Under the pieces are notes generated by a model. It did not search any database. It was not told where the DNA came from and saw nothing but the letters and a program-made list of their open reading frames with translations. A stretch of 64,000 bases of DNA from Gilvimarinus polysaccharolyticus (GTDB taxonomy: Bacteria > Pseudomonadota > Gammaproteobacteria > Pseudomonadales > Cellvibrionaceae), in assembly GCF_001187555.1 (NCBI RefSeq), contig NZ_LFIJ01000002.1, positions 1,495,736-1,559,735 of the forward strand, read 5' to 3'. This document shows positions 1 to 8,376 of this stretch, piece after piece; position 1 is the stretch's first letter, and each line of letters starts with the position of its first letter. The translations under genes and the position numbers were made by a program.

Positions 1-86
1 TGTCTGTTGCTTTGCTCGCGCGTCGTGCGGCTAATGGCTTGGGTAGGTTATACTACGAGCTGCTATAGTCTTAACGGAGTGTGTAC

Positions 87-338
87 GTGGAGCGAAATCG
101 CTTATTTTGGGGTAGCCGGCGCGGTATGCTGGAGCTGGATCTGATTCTGTTGCCTTTTTTGGATAACGTTTATCCGACACTCGGCGAAGAAGATAAATTA
201 CGCTACCAGCAGTTACTAGAGTGTGAAGATCAAGATATGTTTGCTTGGCTGCTGCATCGCCACGATCCAGAGGACGTTGAGTTGCAGAGGATTGTGAAAA
301 TTGTTCGAGACAACACCGGAATGCCAAACGACGAATAA
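87..338 (+). CDS. sdhE: FAD assembly factor SdhE (YgfY family)
   Basis: Small cytoplasmic protein of 83 residues that helps attach FAD covalently to the flavoprotein subunit of succinate dehydrogenase. The family motif RRGMLELD is seen near the N terminus, and the length is normal. An upstream in-frame GTG at 81 touches the GGAG at 76-79 and so cannot use it; GTG at 87 lies 7 nt downstream of that site and is the better start. The next gene overlaps its 3' end, as sdhE and ygfX commonly do. Assignment is secure; the start is inferred from the ribosome site. Confidence 0.92.
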   Translation: MERNRLFWGSRRGMLELDLILLPFLDNVYPTLGEEDKLRYQQLLECEDQDMFAWLLHRHDPEDVELQRIVKIVRDNTGMPNDE

Positions 339-804
339 TCCCAAGCGCCCCTCTTTACGGGGCGATACACGGACAGTCTTGCAGTGTGAACCGCTTGATA
401 TAGTGCTCTGCCCCTCGCGTTACCTACGTTTTTTTTACCTTGCTGTATACGTTGCGCTAATGTTGCTTGCCTTTAGTTTAACGGCTTTAGGGGGGAGCTT
501 TGCACTCTTGGCTATCGTCTTAGGGTTGGCTCTTGGTCTACAACTTAGGTGTCGGTTATTGTGGCAGGCGAAGCAGCACTGGCGAGTCCAGTGCGATAGT
601 GATGGTTGGTGGCTGGGGCGCGCCACTTGTGGGCTTAAGCCCGCGCAACTTGCCGGCGAAGTTAGGCTGTGGCAAGCATTTACTTTTTTAACCTTGGTGG
701 ATGAGCGCGGCAAACACCCGTTGTTGCTGTTGGCTGACAGCGCAGCACCCGATGACCTGCGCCGCTTGCGGGTTTGGTTGGTTAGCCATCGGAGCGCTTG
801 CTGA
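301..804 (+). CDS. YgfX-like membrane protein
   Basis: Protein of up to 167 residues with two adjacent hydrophobic segments (about residues 45-80) and a soluble C-terminal half, the layout of YgfX/CptA proteins encoded next to sdhE. In E. coli YgfX has been described as a membrane protein affecting cytoskeletal proteins, but that role is disputed and is not shown here. No ATG is available: the open frame begins at TTG 301, overlapping sdhE by 38 bp, and a later TTG or GTG start is possible. Its 3' end overlaps the end of nadB by 23 bp on the opposite strand. Confidence 0.7.
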   Translation: MFETTPECQTTNNPKRPSLRGDTRTVLQCEPLDIVLCPSRYLRFFYLAVYVALMLLAFSLTALGGSFALLAIVLGLALGLQLRCRLLWQAKQHWRVQCDSDGWWLGRATCGLKPAQLAGEVRLWQAFTFLTLVDERGKHPLLLLADSAAPDDLRRLRVWLVSHRSAC

Positions 805-2413
805 CAATAATATCTTGTCCTGCAAAATTAGTAGGCACGAGCATTGTATCGCGCGCGATCAGGCTTTGCTCTGGGTGATCTAGCGAGTAATGCAGGCCTC
901 GGCTTTCTTTGCGCTCCATGGCCGAGCGGATAATCAGCTCGGCAACGGTGGCTAAATTGCGCAGCTCGATTAAATCGCCACTGACTTTGTAATTGCTGTA
1001 GTACTCGGCAATTTCTTTTTGCAGTAGTTTAATACGATGGGTGGCTCGTTCCAGCCGCTTGTGGGTTCGTACAATACCCACGTAATCCCACATAAAACGG
1101 CGCAGCTCATCCCAGTTATGTGAAATCACGACATCTTCGTCTGAGTTAGTTACCCTGCTCTCATCCCAGTTGGGGGATTGATCTGGCTCGTTTAAGTTAT
1201 TCATTTTTAACAGAATATGTTCGGCGGCCGACTGTGCGTAGACAATGCACTCGAGCAGTGAGTTTGAGGCCATGCGATTGGCACCGTGTAAGCCGGTAAA
1301 CGATGTTTCACCAATAGCGTATAAGTTTTGCAGGTCTGTCTGGCCATCGCGATCGACCACTACTCCGCCGCAGGTGTAATGGGCCGCTGGCACCACCGGA
1401 ATCGGATCGCGGGTGATGTCAATGCCGTACTCTAAGCAACGCGCTTTCACCGTTGGGAAGTGTTCCGTTATAAACTCTTCAGATTTGTGTGAGATATCCA
1501 AATAAACACAATCACACCCCAAGCGCTTTATTTCGTGATCAATGGCGCGGGCGACAATGTCTCGTGGCGCTAGCTCGGCGCGCTCGTCAAAGCGAGGCAT
1601 AAACCGTTCACCGTTGGGCAATCTTAAGTAAGCGCCTTCACCACGCAGCGCTTCGGTAATAAGAAACGTTTTGGCTTTGGGGTGATATAAGCAGGTGGGG
1701 TGGAATTGATTAAACTCCATGTTTGCCACTCGGCAGCCGGCTCGCCACGCCATGGCGATACCGTCACCACTGGCGCTGTCGGGGTTGCTGCTATAAAGAT
1801 ACACCTTGCTGGCGCCACCGGTGGCTAAAACGACCACTTTGGCCTGAAATACATGCACGTGATCGGCATTGCGCGATAGCGCATAAGCTCCGCTGCAGCG
1901 CAGTTTGCGTGAGTCGGCGTCAGCTTGGCTGATTAGATTGACCGCGACGTGGTGCTCGAAGATTTCGATGGTTGGGTGGGCGTTTACCCGCTCAATCAAG
2001 GTGCTGTGTACCGCTTGGCCGGTGGCATCGGCGCTATGGATAATGCGTCGGTGACTGTGGCCGCCCTCTTGCGTGAGGTGGTAGTCGTTGGAGTGTTGTT
2101 CGCGGGTAAAGTTAACTCCTTGGTTGATCAGCCACTTGATTGCACCGCGCGAGCGTTCAACAGTAAAACGTACGGCATCTTCGTGGCATAGTCCCGAACC
2201 TGCTACCAACGTGTCGGCAACGTGCGCATCGACAGAGTCTTGGTCATCGAGGACTGCGGCAATACCACCTTGGGCAAACCAAGTGGAGCCTTCATTGATT
2301 GCGTTTTTACTGAGTACGGCGACACGAGCGTGATCGGCCAGCTTTAATGCCAAGGTAAGCCCCGCTGCGCCCGAGCCGATAATGAGGACATCATGATTGT
2401 AGTGTTGGTTCAT
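782..2413 (-). CDS. nadB: L-aspartate oxidase NadB
   Basis: FAD enzyme of 543 residues that oxidises L-aspartate to iminoaspartate, the first step of de novo NAD synthesis; NadA uses the product. The N-terminal dinucleotide fold [15 protein letters not shown], the [16 protein letters not shown] segment, [24 protein letters not shown] and HYTCGGV are typical of the succinate dehydrogenase/fumarate reductase flavoprotein family in its NadB branch. Length matches the E. coli enzyme. It is transcribed away from rpoE, an arrangement common in gammaproteobacteria. Confidence 0.96.
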   Translation of the reverse strand: MNQHYNHDVLIIGSGAAGLTLALKLADHARVAVLSKNAINEGSTWFAQGGIAAVLDDQDSVDAHVADTLVAGSGLCHEDAVRFTVERSRGAIKWLINQGVNFTREQHSNDYHLTQEGGHSHRRIIHSADATGQAVHSTLIERVNAHPTIEIFEHHVAVNLISQADADSRKLRCSGAYALSRNADHVHVFQAKVVVLATGGASKVYLYSSNPDSASGDGIAMAWRAGCRVANMEFNQFHPTCLYHPKAKTFLITEALRGEGAYLRLPNGERFMPRFDERAELAPRDIVARAIDHEIKRLGCDCVYLDISHKSEEFITEHFPTVKARCLEYGIDITRDPIPVVPAAHYTCGGVVVDRDGQTDLQNLYAIGETSFTGLHGANRMASNSLLECIVYAQSAAEHILLKMNNLNEPDQSPNWDESRVTNSDEDVVISHNWDELRRFMWDYVGIVRTHKRLERATHRIKLLQKEIAEYYSNYKVSGDLIELRNLATVAELIIRSAMERKESRGLHYSLDHPEQSLIARDTMLVPTNFAGQDIIVSKRSDG

Positions 2414-2684
2414 AGCGTAGCTCGGTGATCCAAGAGGGCGGGTATTATATCAAGGCTCGTGGCAAACAATACAGTAATGTCTTGCCGGCACTAAAACCGG
2501 TTGATTAATCTTGGTTGTGGCAAGTTGCTCAAATTTTTTTGAGCCATCAGTAGTCGCCGTGGGCGGTAGTTTGTGGTGCTCAACGGCCAGATCGCTTGCA
2601 CTGCAATTGAGATTCTCGGGCGACTCACAAGACTTGACGGGCAAGGCGTTAGTGTAGGTTGTTATAAACACGTATAATCTGCAC
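2414..2684. other. nadB-rpoE intergenic region, upstream half
   Basis: Stretch between the divergent nadB and rpoE genes. It should hold the nadB promoter on the minus strand, but I do not see a convincing -35/-10 pair. A TATAAT at 2673-2678 on the plus strand has no matching -35. An open frame on the minus strand at 2450-2671 lacks family features and a ribosome site and is not called. The recognised rpoE signals are listed separately. Confidence 0.5.
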
Positions 2685-2713
2685 GGAACTTCTTATAGCG
2701 CTGGCTAGTCTAT
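2685..2713 (+). promoter_or_regulatory. Sigma-E promoter of rpoE
   Basis: GGAACTT at 2685-2691, then 16 nt, then GTCTAT at 2708-2713. This is the near-consensus sigma-E pattern (GGAACTT, about 16 nt, then TCnnA) and implies that the sigma factor drives its own operon, as in E. coli and Pseudomonas. The transcript would start near 2720 and have a leader of about 165 nt. Confidence 0.78.
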
Positions 2714-2849
2714 TGGGCGCTATTTTTGGCATTGTGTTTCAATGCAGTGCTTAGTCACAACGTAATAGGCGCTATTGGCGTCAATATAAAATGATGCCTC
2801 AGGCTCGTTTGGCCTTCAGGCTAGGTGATTTTGCACACAGTAAGTAAGT

Positions 2850-2873
2850 CACCTCGTATCAGCGAGGTGTTTT
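2850..2873 (+). promoter_or_regulatory. Hairpin in the rpoE leader
   Basis: Perfect 7-bp stem CACCTCG / CGAGGTG (2850-2856 and 2863-2869) with loop TATCAG, followed by TTTT and directly by the purine-rich GGGGG that precedes the rpoE ATG at 2886. It resembles a short intrinsic terminator or an attenuator placed next to the ribosome site. The T tract is short, so complete termination is unlikely. Confidence 0.4.
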
Positions 2874-2885
2874 GGGGGTTAAACG

Positions 2886-3479
2886 ATGACAGCGCAATCT
2901 GCGCCGGATACTGATCAGCAGTTAGTCGAGCGTGTGCAAAAAGGTGATAAGCGCGCGTTCGACCTATTGGTTGTAAAGTACCAACATAAAATATTTTCTA
3001 TTATTGGTCGGTATGTTCGTGATCACGCCGAGGTGCAGGATGTAGCTCAGGATGCATTCATTAAGGCGTATCGTGCGTTGGGTAACTTTCGTGGTGATAG
3101 CGCCTTTTATACATGGCTGTATCGTATCGCGATCAACACGGCAAAAAACCATTTGGTTTCGCGTTCGCGCCGTCCACCGTCATCCGATGTAGAAGTCGAT
3201 GATGCCGAATATTACTCCGGTTCCGATTTATTAAAAGATTCGGATACGCCAGAGAGTAATCTTTTGTGTGATGAGATCAAGGCGGCTGTCGATGAGGCGA
3301 TATCGGCCCTGCCAGAGGATCTGCGCTCGGCTGTTACGCTGCGTGAGATGGAAGGCTTGAGCTACGAGGATATCGCCGCGATTATGGATTGCCCGGTAGG
3401 TACCGTGCGCTCGCGGATTTTTCGGGCCCGCGAGGCAATTGATAAACGTATTGCGCCGTTGCTTGATCGCGGCGATTAA
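2886..3479 (+). CDS. rpoE: Extracytoplasmic-stress sigma factor RpoE/AlgU
   Basis: Sigma factor of 197 residues that directs RNA polymerase to envelope-stress promoters. Region 2 is seen at DLLVVKYQHKIFSIIGRYV and in the DVAQDAFIKAYRAL helix, and region 4 near the C terminus at LREMEGLSYEDIAAIMDCP followed by GTVRSRIFRAREAI. Length and sequence match the RpoE/AlgU group closely. It heads the rseABC cluster, whose products hold it inactive at the membrane until unfolded outer-membrane proteins trigger RseA cleavage. The sigma-E promoter upstream indicates positive autoregulation. Confidence 0.96.
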   Translation: MTAQSAPDTDQQLVERVQKGDKRAFDLLVVKYQHKIFSIIGRYVRDHAEVQDVAQDAFIKAYRALGNFRGDSAFYTWLYRIAINTAKNHLVSRSRRPPSSDVEVDDAEYYSGSDLLKDSDTPESNLLCDEIKAAVDEAISALPEDLRSAVTLREMEGLSYEDIAAIMDCPVGTVRSRIFRAREAIDKRIAPLLDRGD

Positions 3480-3505
3480 AAAAAGCTGACAACCTGAATA
3501 TTGGC

Positions 3506-3533
3506 TGAACCTTTTGCGAAAAGCTGGGTCAGA
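3506..3533 (+). promoter_or_regulatory. Possible second sigma-E promoter before rseA
   Basis: TGAACCT at 3506-3512, 16 nt, then TCAGA at 3529-3533. The -35 matches the sigma-E consensus GGAACTT at five of seven positions and the -10 fits TCnnA with the right spacing. It lies in the unusually long 234-nt gap between rpoE and rseA. If active it would raise anti-sigma factor without raising sigma factor. This is inference from sequence only. Confidence 0.35.
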
Positions 3534-3713
3534 CAGGGCAAGGAAGATGTAAATCTTTGTAATCTCGACCGGCACAGGGTATGTTTGATCGCCCTAAATA
3601 CGTGCTATTTACGCATTGCTTAACGCGGCCTAAGATAGGCTAGCGCAGTATTCGGCGAGCTTAGTGGCAACCCAATGAGTCCTTAATGGACCTACATATA
3701 GGTAAACGCGAGC

Positions 3714-4415
3714 ATGACAGAGCAGTCTTTAGATACCCAGTTGGCAGAATCGCTATCGGCTCTGTCCGATAATGAGGCATCCGAGCTAGAGTTAGCACGA
3801 GTCCTTAAAGCCGGCTCAAGCGATGCAGTCAAAGCTAAATGGGCGCGTTATCAGATAGCGCGCTCAGCCATGCGGGGCGATTTACCTGCCAGTTTGGCGC
3901 CGTCAACTTTTGCCGAGCGCTTAAGTGCAGAGCTGGCCGATGAGCCATCGCCAATACTCGACACCAATATCTCTAAAGCAGCCTCTAACGGCGCAGCGGC
4001 AGGCTTATCACGCTGGTGGCTGGGCTTGGGCCGAGTGGCAGTAGCCGCATCGGTCACCGGCGCGATTGTGGTTGGTGCGCAGCTTTATCGGGCGGGAGGC
4101 ACGGTACCCGATACTAATGTTTTATCTGCCGATAACAGCCCAAAAACCATCAGTGCTCCAGACAACTCACTGCCCATTGGTTATGGGGCGCCAGCACTTT
4201 CGGCGCAGCAAGTCAGCGCCGAAATGGGTAATTATCAACCGCAACGAGCTCGCCAAGTGGTGTTTGAGCCACGTCGCGCGGATGTTAAAGTATCCAACGA
4301 GCAGATTCGTGCTTATTTAAATCAGCTGGTCGAGGAACACACCGATCACGCCGCCGTTAATAGCGCGCAGGGTATGTTGCCTTACGCACGGGTTCCTTTA
4401 ATCGAAGAAGAGTAA
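3714..4415 (+). CDS. rseA: Anti-sigma-E factor RseA/MucA
   Basis: Single-pass inner-membrane protein of 233 residues. The N-terminal cytoplasmic part (LAESLSALSDNEASELELAR) is the RseA sigma-binding domain; one membrane segment lies at about residues 100-125 (GLGRVAVAASVTGAIVVGAQ); the rest is periplasmic and would bind RseB. Regulated proteolysis by DegS/RseP-type proteases frees sigma-E. It is 234 nt downstream of rpoE and 3 nt upstream of rseB. Confidence 0.92.
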   Translation: MTEQSLDTQLAESLSALSDNEASELELARVLKAGSSDAVKAKWARYQIARSAMRGDLPASLAPSTFAERLSAELADEPSPILDTNISKAASNGAAAGLSRWWLGLGRVAVAASVTGAIVVGAQLYRAGGTVPDTNVLSADNSPKTISAPDNSLPIGYGAPALSAQQVSAEMGNYQPQRARQVVFEPRRADVKVSNEQIRAYLNQLVEEHTDHAAVNSAQGMLPYARVPLIEEE

Positions 4416-4418
4416 TGT

Positions 4419-5531
4419 ATGTCGCACTGTCGGTTCGCCGGCTTCGTGCTGTTACTGTTAAGCCCTTTGGGGCTTGCCCAGATTCAGAACGAGAGCACCC
4501 CTTCCGAGCCGCTTAACGCGGCGCCTACTAACCAACCAGCGCTGGAGGCAACAAGCCGGCCAGCGCCTACCGAGAACGCCATCTCGCCGGCCACCGAGGC
4601 TATGGCTGATACGGGGCTGGACTCGAACGCTCACAAGTTGCCTTCGGTGCGCGAGCTATTAGAGCGCATGTCGCAGCGCCAGAAAAACCTAAATTATCAG
4701 GGTACATTTACCTATCAAAACAATACCGGCACTGAAAGTTTTCAGCTGCAGCACTGGGTCGAAGGCGATACTGAAAATCAACGTTTGTATTACCTTAATG
4801 GTCCTGAGCGTGAGGCGATTATGCGCCATACTACTCAGTGCCAGACGCTGGCCGAGCAATTAATTGCTGGCAAGCTTGATGGCTTAGCGGATAATTTCAC
4901 CAGTCTAGATCGGTTGTACAGCTTTTCTGTGCGTGGGCTGGAGCGAGTCGCCGGCCGCATGGCGACCGTGTTACAGGTGATTCCGCGAGATTCTTTTCGG
5001 TTTGGTTATTTTTTTAGTGTTGACCGCGAAACTGGACTGTTATTAAAAACGTTATTGGTCGATGATAATCAGCGCGTCGTCGAGCAGTTTCAGTTTGTCG
5101 AGTTGCAGACCGACCTTGCCCCGTCTGACTTTGTCGCCGAGCGTGATGCGACCATCACTCATAGAGTCGATGCTGATAAGCTGTCTGGCTGCAATAAACC
5201 GCTTGCTGTAGCACCATCGCAATGGCAGCTAAATTGGCTGCCGGCAGGTTTTGCTTTTTCTGGTCAGCGCATAGTGCAAACCGACACCCAGATGCTTATG
5301 TACACCGATGGGCTATCCACTTTTTCTATATTTCTTGACCCGGTTGAAGGTCAATTGGTGATAGAGGGGCGTGCTCAGCGTGGTGCAACAAATTTTTATA
5401 TGCAGGGGCTTACCCGCGCAGGGCAAACTTATCAGGTCACTGTTGTGGGCGAGATACCTTTGGCCGTTGCCGAAAAAATGGCGCAGTTTATTAGTCGAGT
5501 AGACGCTACTTCTGAGCAGCCGCGAGGTTAA
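4419..5531 (+). CDS. rseB: Periplasmic sigma-E regulator RseB/MucB
   Basis: Protein of 370 residues with a cleavable signal peptide (hydrophobic FVLLLLSPLGLAQ) and a low-complexity Pro/Thr/Ala linker up to about residue 70, followed by the MucB/RseB two-domain fold (RMSQRQKNLNYQGTFTYQ, LVEGD-type strands, a C-terminal domain starting near PLAVAPSQWQLNWLPAGF). RseB binds the periplasmic part of RseA and shields it from protease; lipopolysaccharide or lipoprotein signals release it. It sits between rseA and rseC with gaps of 3 and 2 nt. Confidence 0.92.
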   Translation: MSHCRFAGFVLLLLSPLGLAQIQNESTPSEPLNAAPTNQPALEATSRPAPTENAISPATEAMADTGLDSNAHKLPSVRELLERMSQRQKNLNYQGTFTYQNNTGTESFQLQHWVEGDTENQRLYYLNGPEREAIMRHTTQCQTLAEQLIAGKLDGLADNFTSLDRLYSFSVRGLERVAGRMATVLQVIPRDSFRFGYFFSVDRETGLLLKTLLVDDNQRVVEQFQFVELQTDLAPSDFVAERDATITHRVDADKLSGCNKPLAVAPSQWQLNWLPAGFAFSGQRIVQTDTQMLMYTDGLSTFSIFLDPVEGQLVIEGRAQRGATNFYMQGLTRAGQTYQVTVVGEIPLAVAEKMAQFISRVDATSEQPRG

Positions 5532-5533
5532 TT

Positions 5534-5989
5534 ATGTTACTCGAAACCGGTAGTGTTGTTGCGGTTGAGTCAGATGGTTTATGGGTTGAAACGATTCAGC
5601 GTTCTACCTGTGGTAGCTGTGCGGCGCAAAAAGGCTGTGGCCAAAGCTTGCTGGCTAAACTTACCGGGCACACGAGTTACTTGTGGGTGTCGTTAGCGGG
5701 GCGTGCCTCGGGTGATTATAAGATTGGCGATGAAATACAGCTGGGGGTACCCGAGGCTGTGGTCGCCAATGGTTCGTTATTTGTGTATTTTTTACCGTTG
5801 CTCACACTGTTAATGGCAACGCTGGTTGCTCATTACAGCGTGGGCAGCGAAGGCCTAACCGCACTGGCGGCTATTGTTGGACTTGTGCTGGGCGGTGCGC
5901 TGGTACGCTGGCGTGCGCATGCCACTCGCCACGACAGCCGTTTACAGCCGGTGTTGGTTGATGATCAGCAAGTGGTTCAGCTCGTTTAA
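5534..5989 (+). CDS. rseC: RseC/MucC family protein
   Basis: Inner-membrane protein of 151 residues. The N-terminal part has the cysteine cluster CGSCAAQKGCG typical of the RseC/MucC family, followed by two membrane segments around residues 80-120. The family is encoded with rpoE-rseAB and modulates the stress response; its exact chemistry is unsettled. This is the last gene of the operon; the protease gene mucD that follows mucC in Pseudomonas is not here. Confidence 0.9.
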   Translation: MLLETGSVVAVESDGLWVETIQRSTCGSCAAQKGCGQSLLAKLTGHTSYLWVSLAGRASGDYKIGDEIQLGVPEAVVANGSLFVYFLPLLTLLMATLVAHYSVGSEGLTALAAIVGLVLGGALVRWRAHATRHDSRLQPVLVDDQQVVQLV

Positions 5990-6104
5990 TGGCTGCTTAG
6001 CTGTGGCGGGATGAGCTGGATCTACTTGCTCCGTTTACTTTTTCTCTCTCGACCAGTCCTATTACTTCAGCTAAGTCCGTTGAGTTTATAATTTTGCTTT
6101 TAGT

Positions 6105-7202
6105 CTACTGATACTGACTCTCTAGATCGGTATTTACGGTCTTGTATTGATTGGCAATTAGCTGACTTGATGATGCTTGTCCCGTCACTTGCCGCCAAAG
6201 CTTGGTACTTAATGTCGTTAAGTCTTGGGCGTCTTGATTTATTATCCACTCTACAATCGCCTCCGATACATCGGGGTAAAAGGTCGGCCCTGGTATTGGT
6301 AGGTTAAGCCATGCTTCTATCGTGTCTCGATTTATTGGCGATGCAATGGTCGCGTAGCCTAACTGCGCTAAAGCGAGAGCGTTAGATTGTTGCTCCATTT
6401 GTCCCACGACCGGCTCGGCGAGTATCTTTTTGCCTAGCTTGATGGCCTCGCTTGGCAACTCAAACCCGGCGCTGCAAATTACCCCTTCGCAGCTGTGTAA
6501 AATTTTTTGAAAACCGCTGCGAGAAAATGGGCGGAAGTGTAAGTGGCCGTGATCAAGGTTTTGCTCAAGCTTGTGATAAATATAAAAATCGACGTTTGTT
6601 AGGGGCTTCAGGAGCGCCACAATATCGTCTAGTTCCGCAAAGGGTAAATACACTAAGATCCGCCCAGAGGTGACACTCACTGGATGGTTTGAGGGCTCTA
6701 AAATAGGGGGTAACAAAGGCTGGTTGAAATGATTCCAGTGCACGCCAATAGGTGTGTCGCAGGGAGCGAACCAGCGCATAAATAAATCGGTAATAATGTT
6801 GTTAGCGCACTTCGTAATTGGATATAAAAAAGCACTCTGATGCGATATCCCCAAGCTGCGCAGCCCCGCGCGTTTTGCCGCCCAAGCACTGACGGGCTCA
6901 AAGTCACTAATTACTAAATCATACGGCTGACAGTCGAGTGCGCGGATGTCGCGAGACAATTGAAAAAGATCACTTTTTAACAGGGTTTTCGTCATATTGA
7001 CCTTGCCCTTAAAGGTTTGCAGAGTGACACCTTTAAACAGACGAAAGTCACCAAACGCTTCCATGTCAAAAAAATCGCTGCGAGCACGGCCAGAAAACAC
7101 CCAATCTACTTGGATGCCGTGATATGCAAACGCGCGCGCCATAGAGCGTGCCCGTGTTAAGTGGCCGTTGCCTGTGCCTTGTACGCCGTACAAAATTTTC
7201 AC
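6105..7202 (-). CDS. MJ1255/VC2487-type glycosyltransferase
   Basis: Protein of 365 residues that starts with the glycine-rich MKILYGVQGTGNGHLTRA, the hallmark of a UDP-sugar transferase family also found in Vibrio (VC2487) and archaea. A GT-B fold is expected; the C-terminal donor site is suggested by GVICSAGFELPSEAIKLGK and EPVVGQMEQQSNA. Acceptor and sugar are unknown. It overlaps the 3' end of the upstream PAP2 phosphatase gene by 4 bp, so the two are probably co-translated, which suggests a lipid-linked acceptor. Confidence 0.82.
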   Translation of the reverse strand: MKILYGVQGTGNGHLTRARSMARAFAYHGIQVDWVFSGRARSDFFDMEAFGDFRLFKGVTLQTFKGKVNMTKTLLKSDLFQLSRDIRALDCQPYDLVISDFEPVSAWAAKRAGLRSLGISHQSAFLYPITKCANNIITDLFMRWFAPCDTPIGVHWNHFNQPLLPPILEPSNHPVSVTSGRILVYLPFAELDDIVALLKPLTNVDFYIYHKLEQNLDHGHLHFRPFSRSGFQKILHSCEGVICSAGFELPSEAIKLGKKILAEPVVGQMEQQSNALALAQLGYATIASPINRDTIEAWLNLPIPGPTFYPDVSEAIVEWIINQDAQDLTTLSTKLWRQVTGQASSSQLIANQYKTVNTDLESQYQ

Positions 7203-7735
7203 CCGATGATTCCTGTGTAGATAAAACTGCCGACAACGGCACAGCCCGTGCCTAACACGGCGCCGGCTATGATGTCGGTGGGGAAGTGCACGCCCAGTAA
7301 CACCCGCGAGATACCAATTAAAGTCGCCATTAAATACGCTGGAATGGCAAATAACGGGTAGAAGCTCAGTATTAAAAAGGCAAAGACAAAGGCCGCAGCG
7401 GTATGACCCGAAGGAAAGCTAAATTGATCGGAGGGTGTAAACCAGCCTTCATAGATATCGATAGCTGCTGCCGGTCGGTTGCGTTTTATGCCATTTTTAA
7501 GTAACAAGTAAAGGCTGACATCCAACGCGTAACAGATAAGCCCTAGGTATAGAAATGTGTGGCTGTGTGGCACATTGAAGGCCATTAAGCCGAGGGCAAT
7601 AAGTGTGTACAGTGGTCCGTCGCCGCAGCGGGAGACCCAACGCACGGTGCGCCGATAGGGAAATTGCTTGGTAACGTGTAACCAGATAAACGCCCAGGTG
7701 TCTATCTGGTGGACTCTTTGTAAAAAAGCATTCAT
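7199..7735 (-). CDS. PAP2-family membrane phosphatase
   Basis: Integral membrane protein of 178 residues with the three PAP2 phosphatase motifs: KNGIKRNRP, FPSGHTAAA and SRVLLGVHFPTD. Such enzymes remove phosphate from lipid phosphates such as phosphatidic acid, phosphatidylglycerol phosphate or undecaprenyl pyrophosphate. A GTG 21 nt upstream is in frame, but ATG at 7735 has GGGTGA at a suitable distance and is preferred. It is first in a two-gene operon with the glycosyltransferase; dgkA is divergent. Confidence 0.85.
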   Translation of the reverse strand: MNAFLQRVHQIDTWAFIWLHVTKQFPYRRTVRWVSRCGDGPLYTLIALGLMAFNVPHSHTFLYLGLICYALDVSLYLLLKNGIKRNRPAAAIDIYEGWFTPSDQFSFPSGHTAAAFVFAFLILSFYPLFAIPAYLMATLIGISRVLLGVHFPTDIIAGAVLGTGCAVVGSFIYTGIIG

Positions 7736-7827
7736 AGTTTCACCCGTTTTTGCCACTCGGTTTGGGTTGGCTAAGAAATACCACCGGACTGTGACGTTCG
7801 TGTGACACAGCGAAGGAGCTTTACTTA

Positions 7828-8199
7828 ATGAGCAAACCAGGTAAGAGCGGCTGGAGCCGCCTAAAACATGCCACCGTATATTCTATGCAAGGCCTAGCGG
7901 CGGCTTGGCGCTATGAAGCTGCATTTCGCCTTGAGGTGATCCTGACTCTTTTAGGGTTGCCGTTGGCATGGTGGTTGGCACGGACTCATGTTGAACTGAT
8001 TTTACTGGTAGCCAGTTTATTTTGGGTACTGGTGGCTGAGCTGGTTAATTCGGCCGTTGAGGCGGTAGTCGATCGCACCGGCTCAGAACATCACGAGCTA
8101 TCGGGACGAGCTAAAGACATTGCCTCGGCGGTGGTGATGGTGAGCCTGAGTTTGTGTGTGTTTGTCTGGCTGGTAATTGCTTGGCACCGCTTTATGTAG
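7828..8199 (+). CDS. dgkA: Diacylglycerol kinase
   Basis: Small inner-membrane kinase of 123 residues that phosphorylates diacylglycerol to phosphatidate, recycling lipid left from envelope glycan synthesis. Three membrane segments are visible and the active-site motif AELVNSAVEAVVDR is intact, followed by GRAKDIASAVV. Length equals the family norm. GAAGGAGC precedes the ATG at a good distance. It is divergent from the PAP2/glycosyltransferase pair. Confidence 0.95.
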   Translation: MSKPGKSGWSRLKHATVYSMQGLAAAWRYEAAFRLEVILTLLGLPLAWWLARTHVELILLVASLFWVLVAELVNSAVEAVVDRTGSEHHELSGRAKDIASAVVMVSLSLCVFVWLVIAWHRFM

Positions 8200-8212
8200 T
8201 TGACCTCTCTTG

Positions 8213-8244
8213 CGCGTGATTGAGCGAAGGTGCTGATTCACGCG
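8213..8244 (+). repeat. Inverted repeat after dgkA
   Basis: CGCGTGA at 8213-8219 and TCACGCG at 8238-8244 form a 7-bp inverted repeat with an 18-nt loop just after the dgkA stop codon. No T tract follows, so it is at best a weak terminator or an mRNA-stabilising hairpin. The rest of the gap to 8377 contains TGTTCGATA twice (8262-8270 and 8341-8349), meaning unknown. Confidence 0.35.
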
Positions 8245-8376
8245 GACTGCTCTTTGGATAATGTTCGATATTTACAGTTCATTACCTGTTTTGCATGTAA
8301 ATTCTCATTCTCAGCCGTAAAATAGATTCGTTATTAATAGTGTTCGATAGTGCGAGCGCGATTTTGGAGTGTTTGT

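Noticed and set aside
2450-2671. Open frame of 73 codons on the minus strand in the nadB-rpoE gap
   Set aside because: No ribosome site, no recognisable composition or domain, and it lies across the region where the nadB promoter should be.
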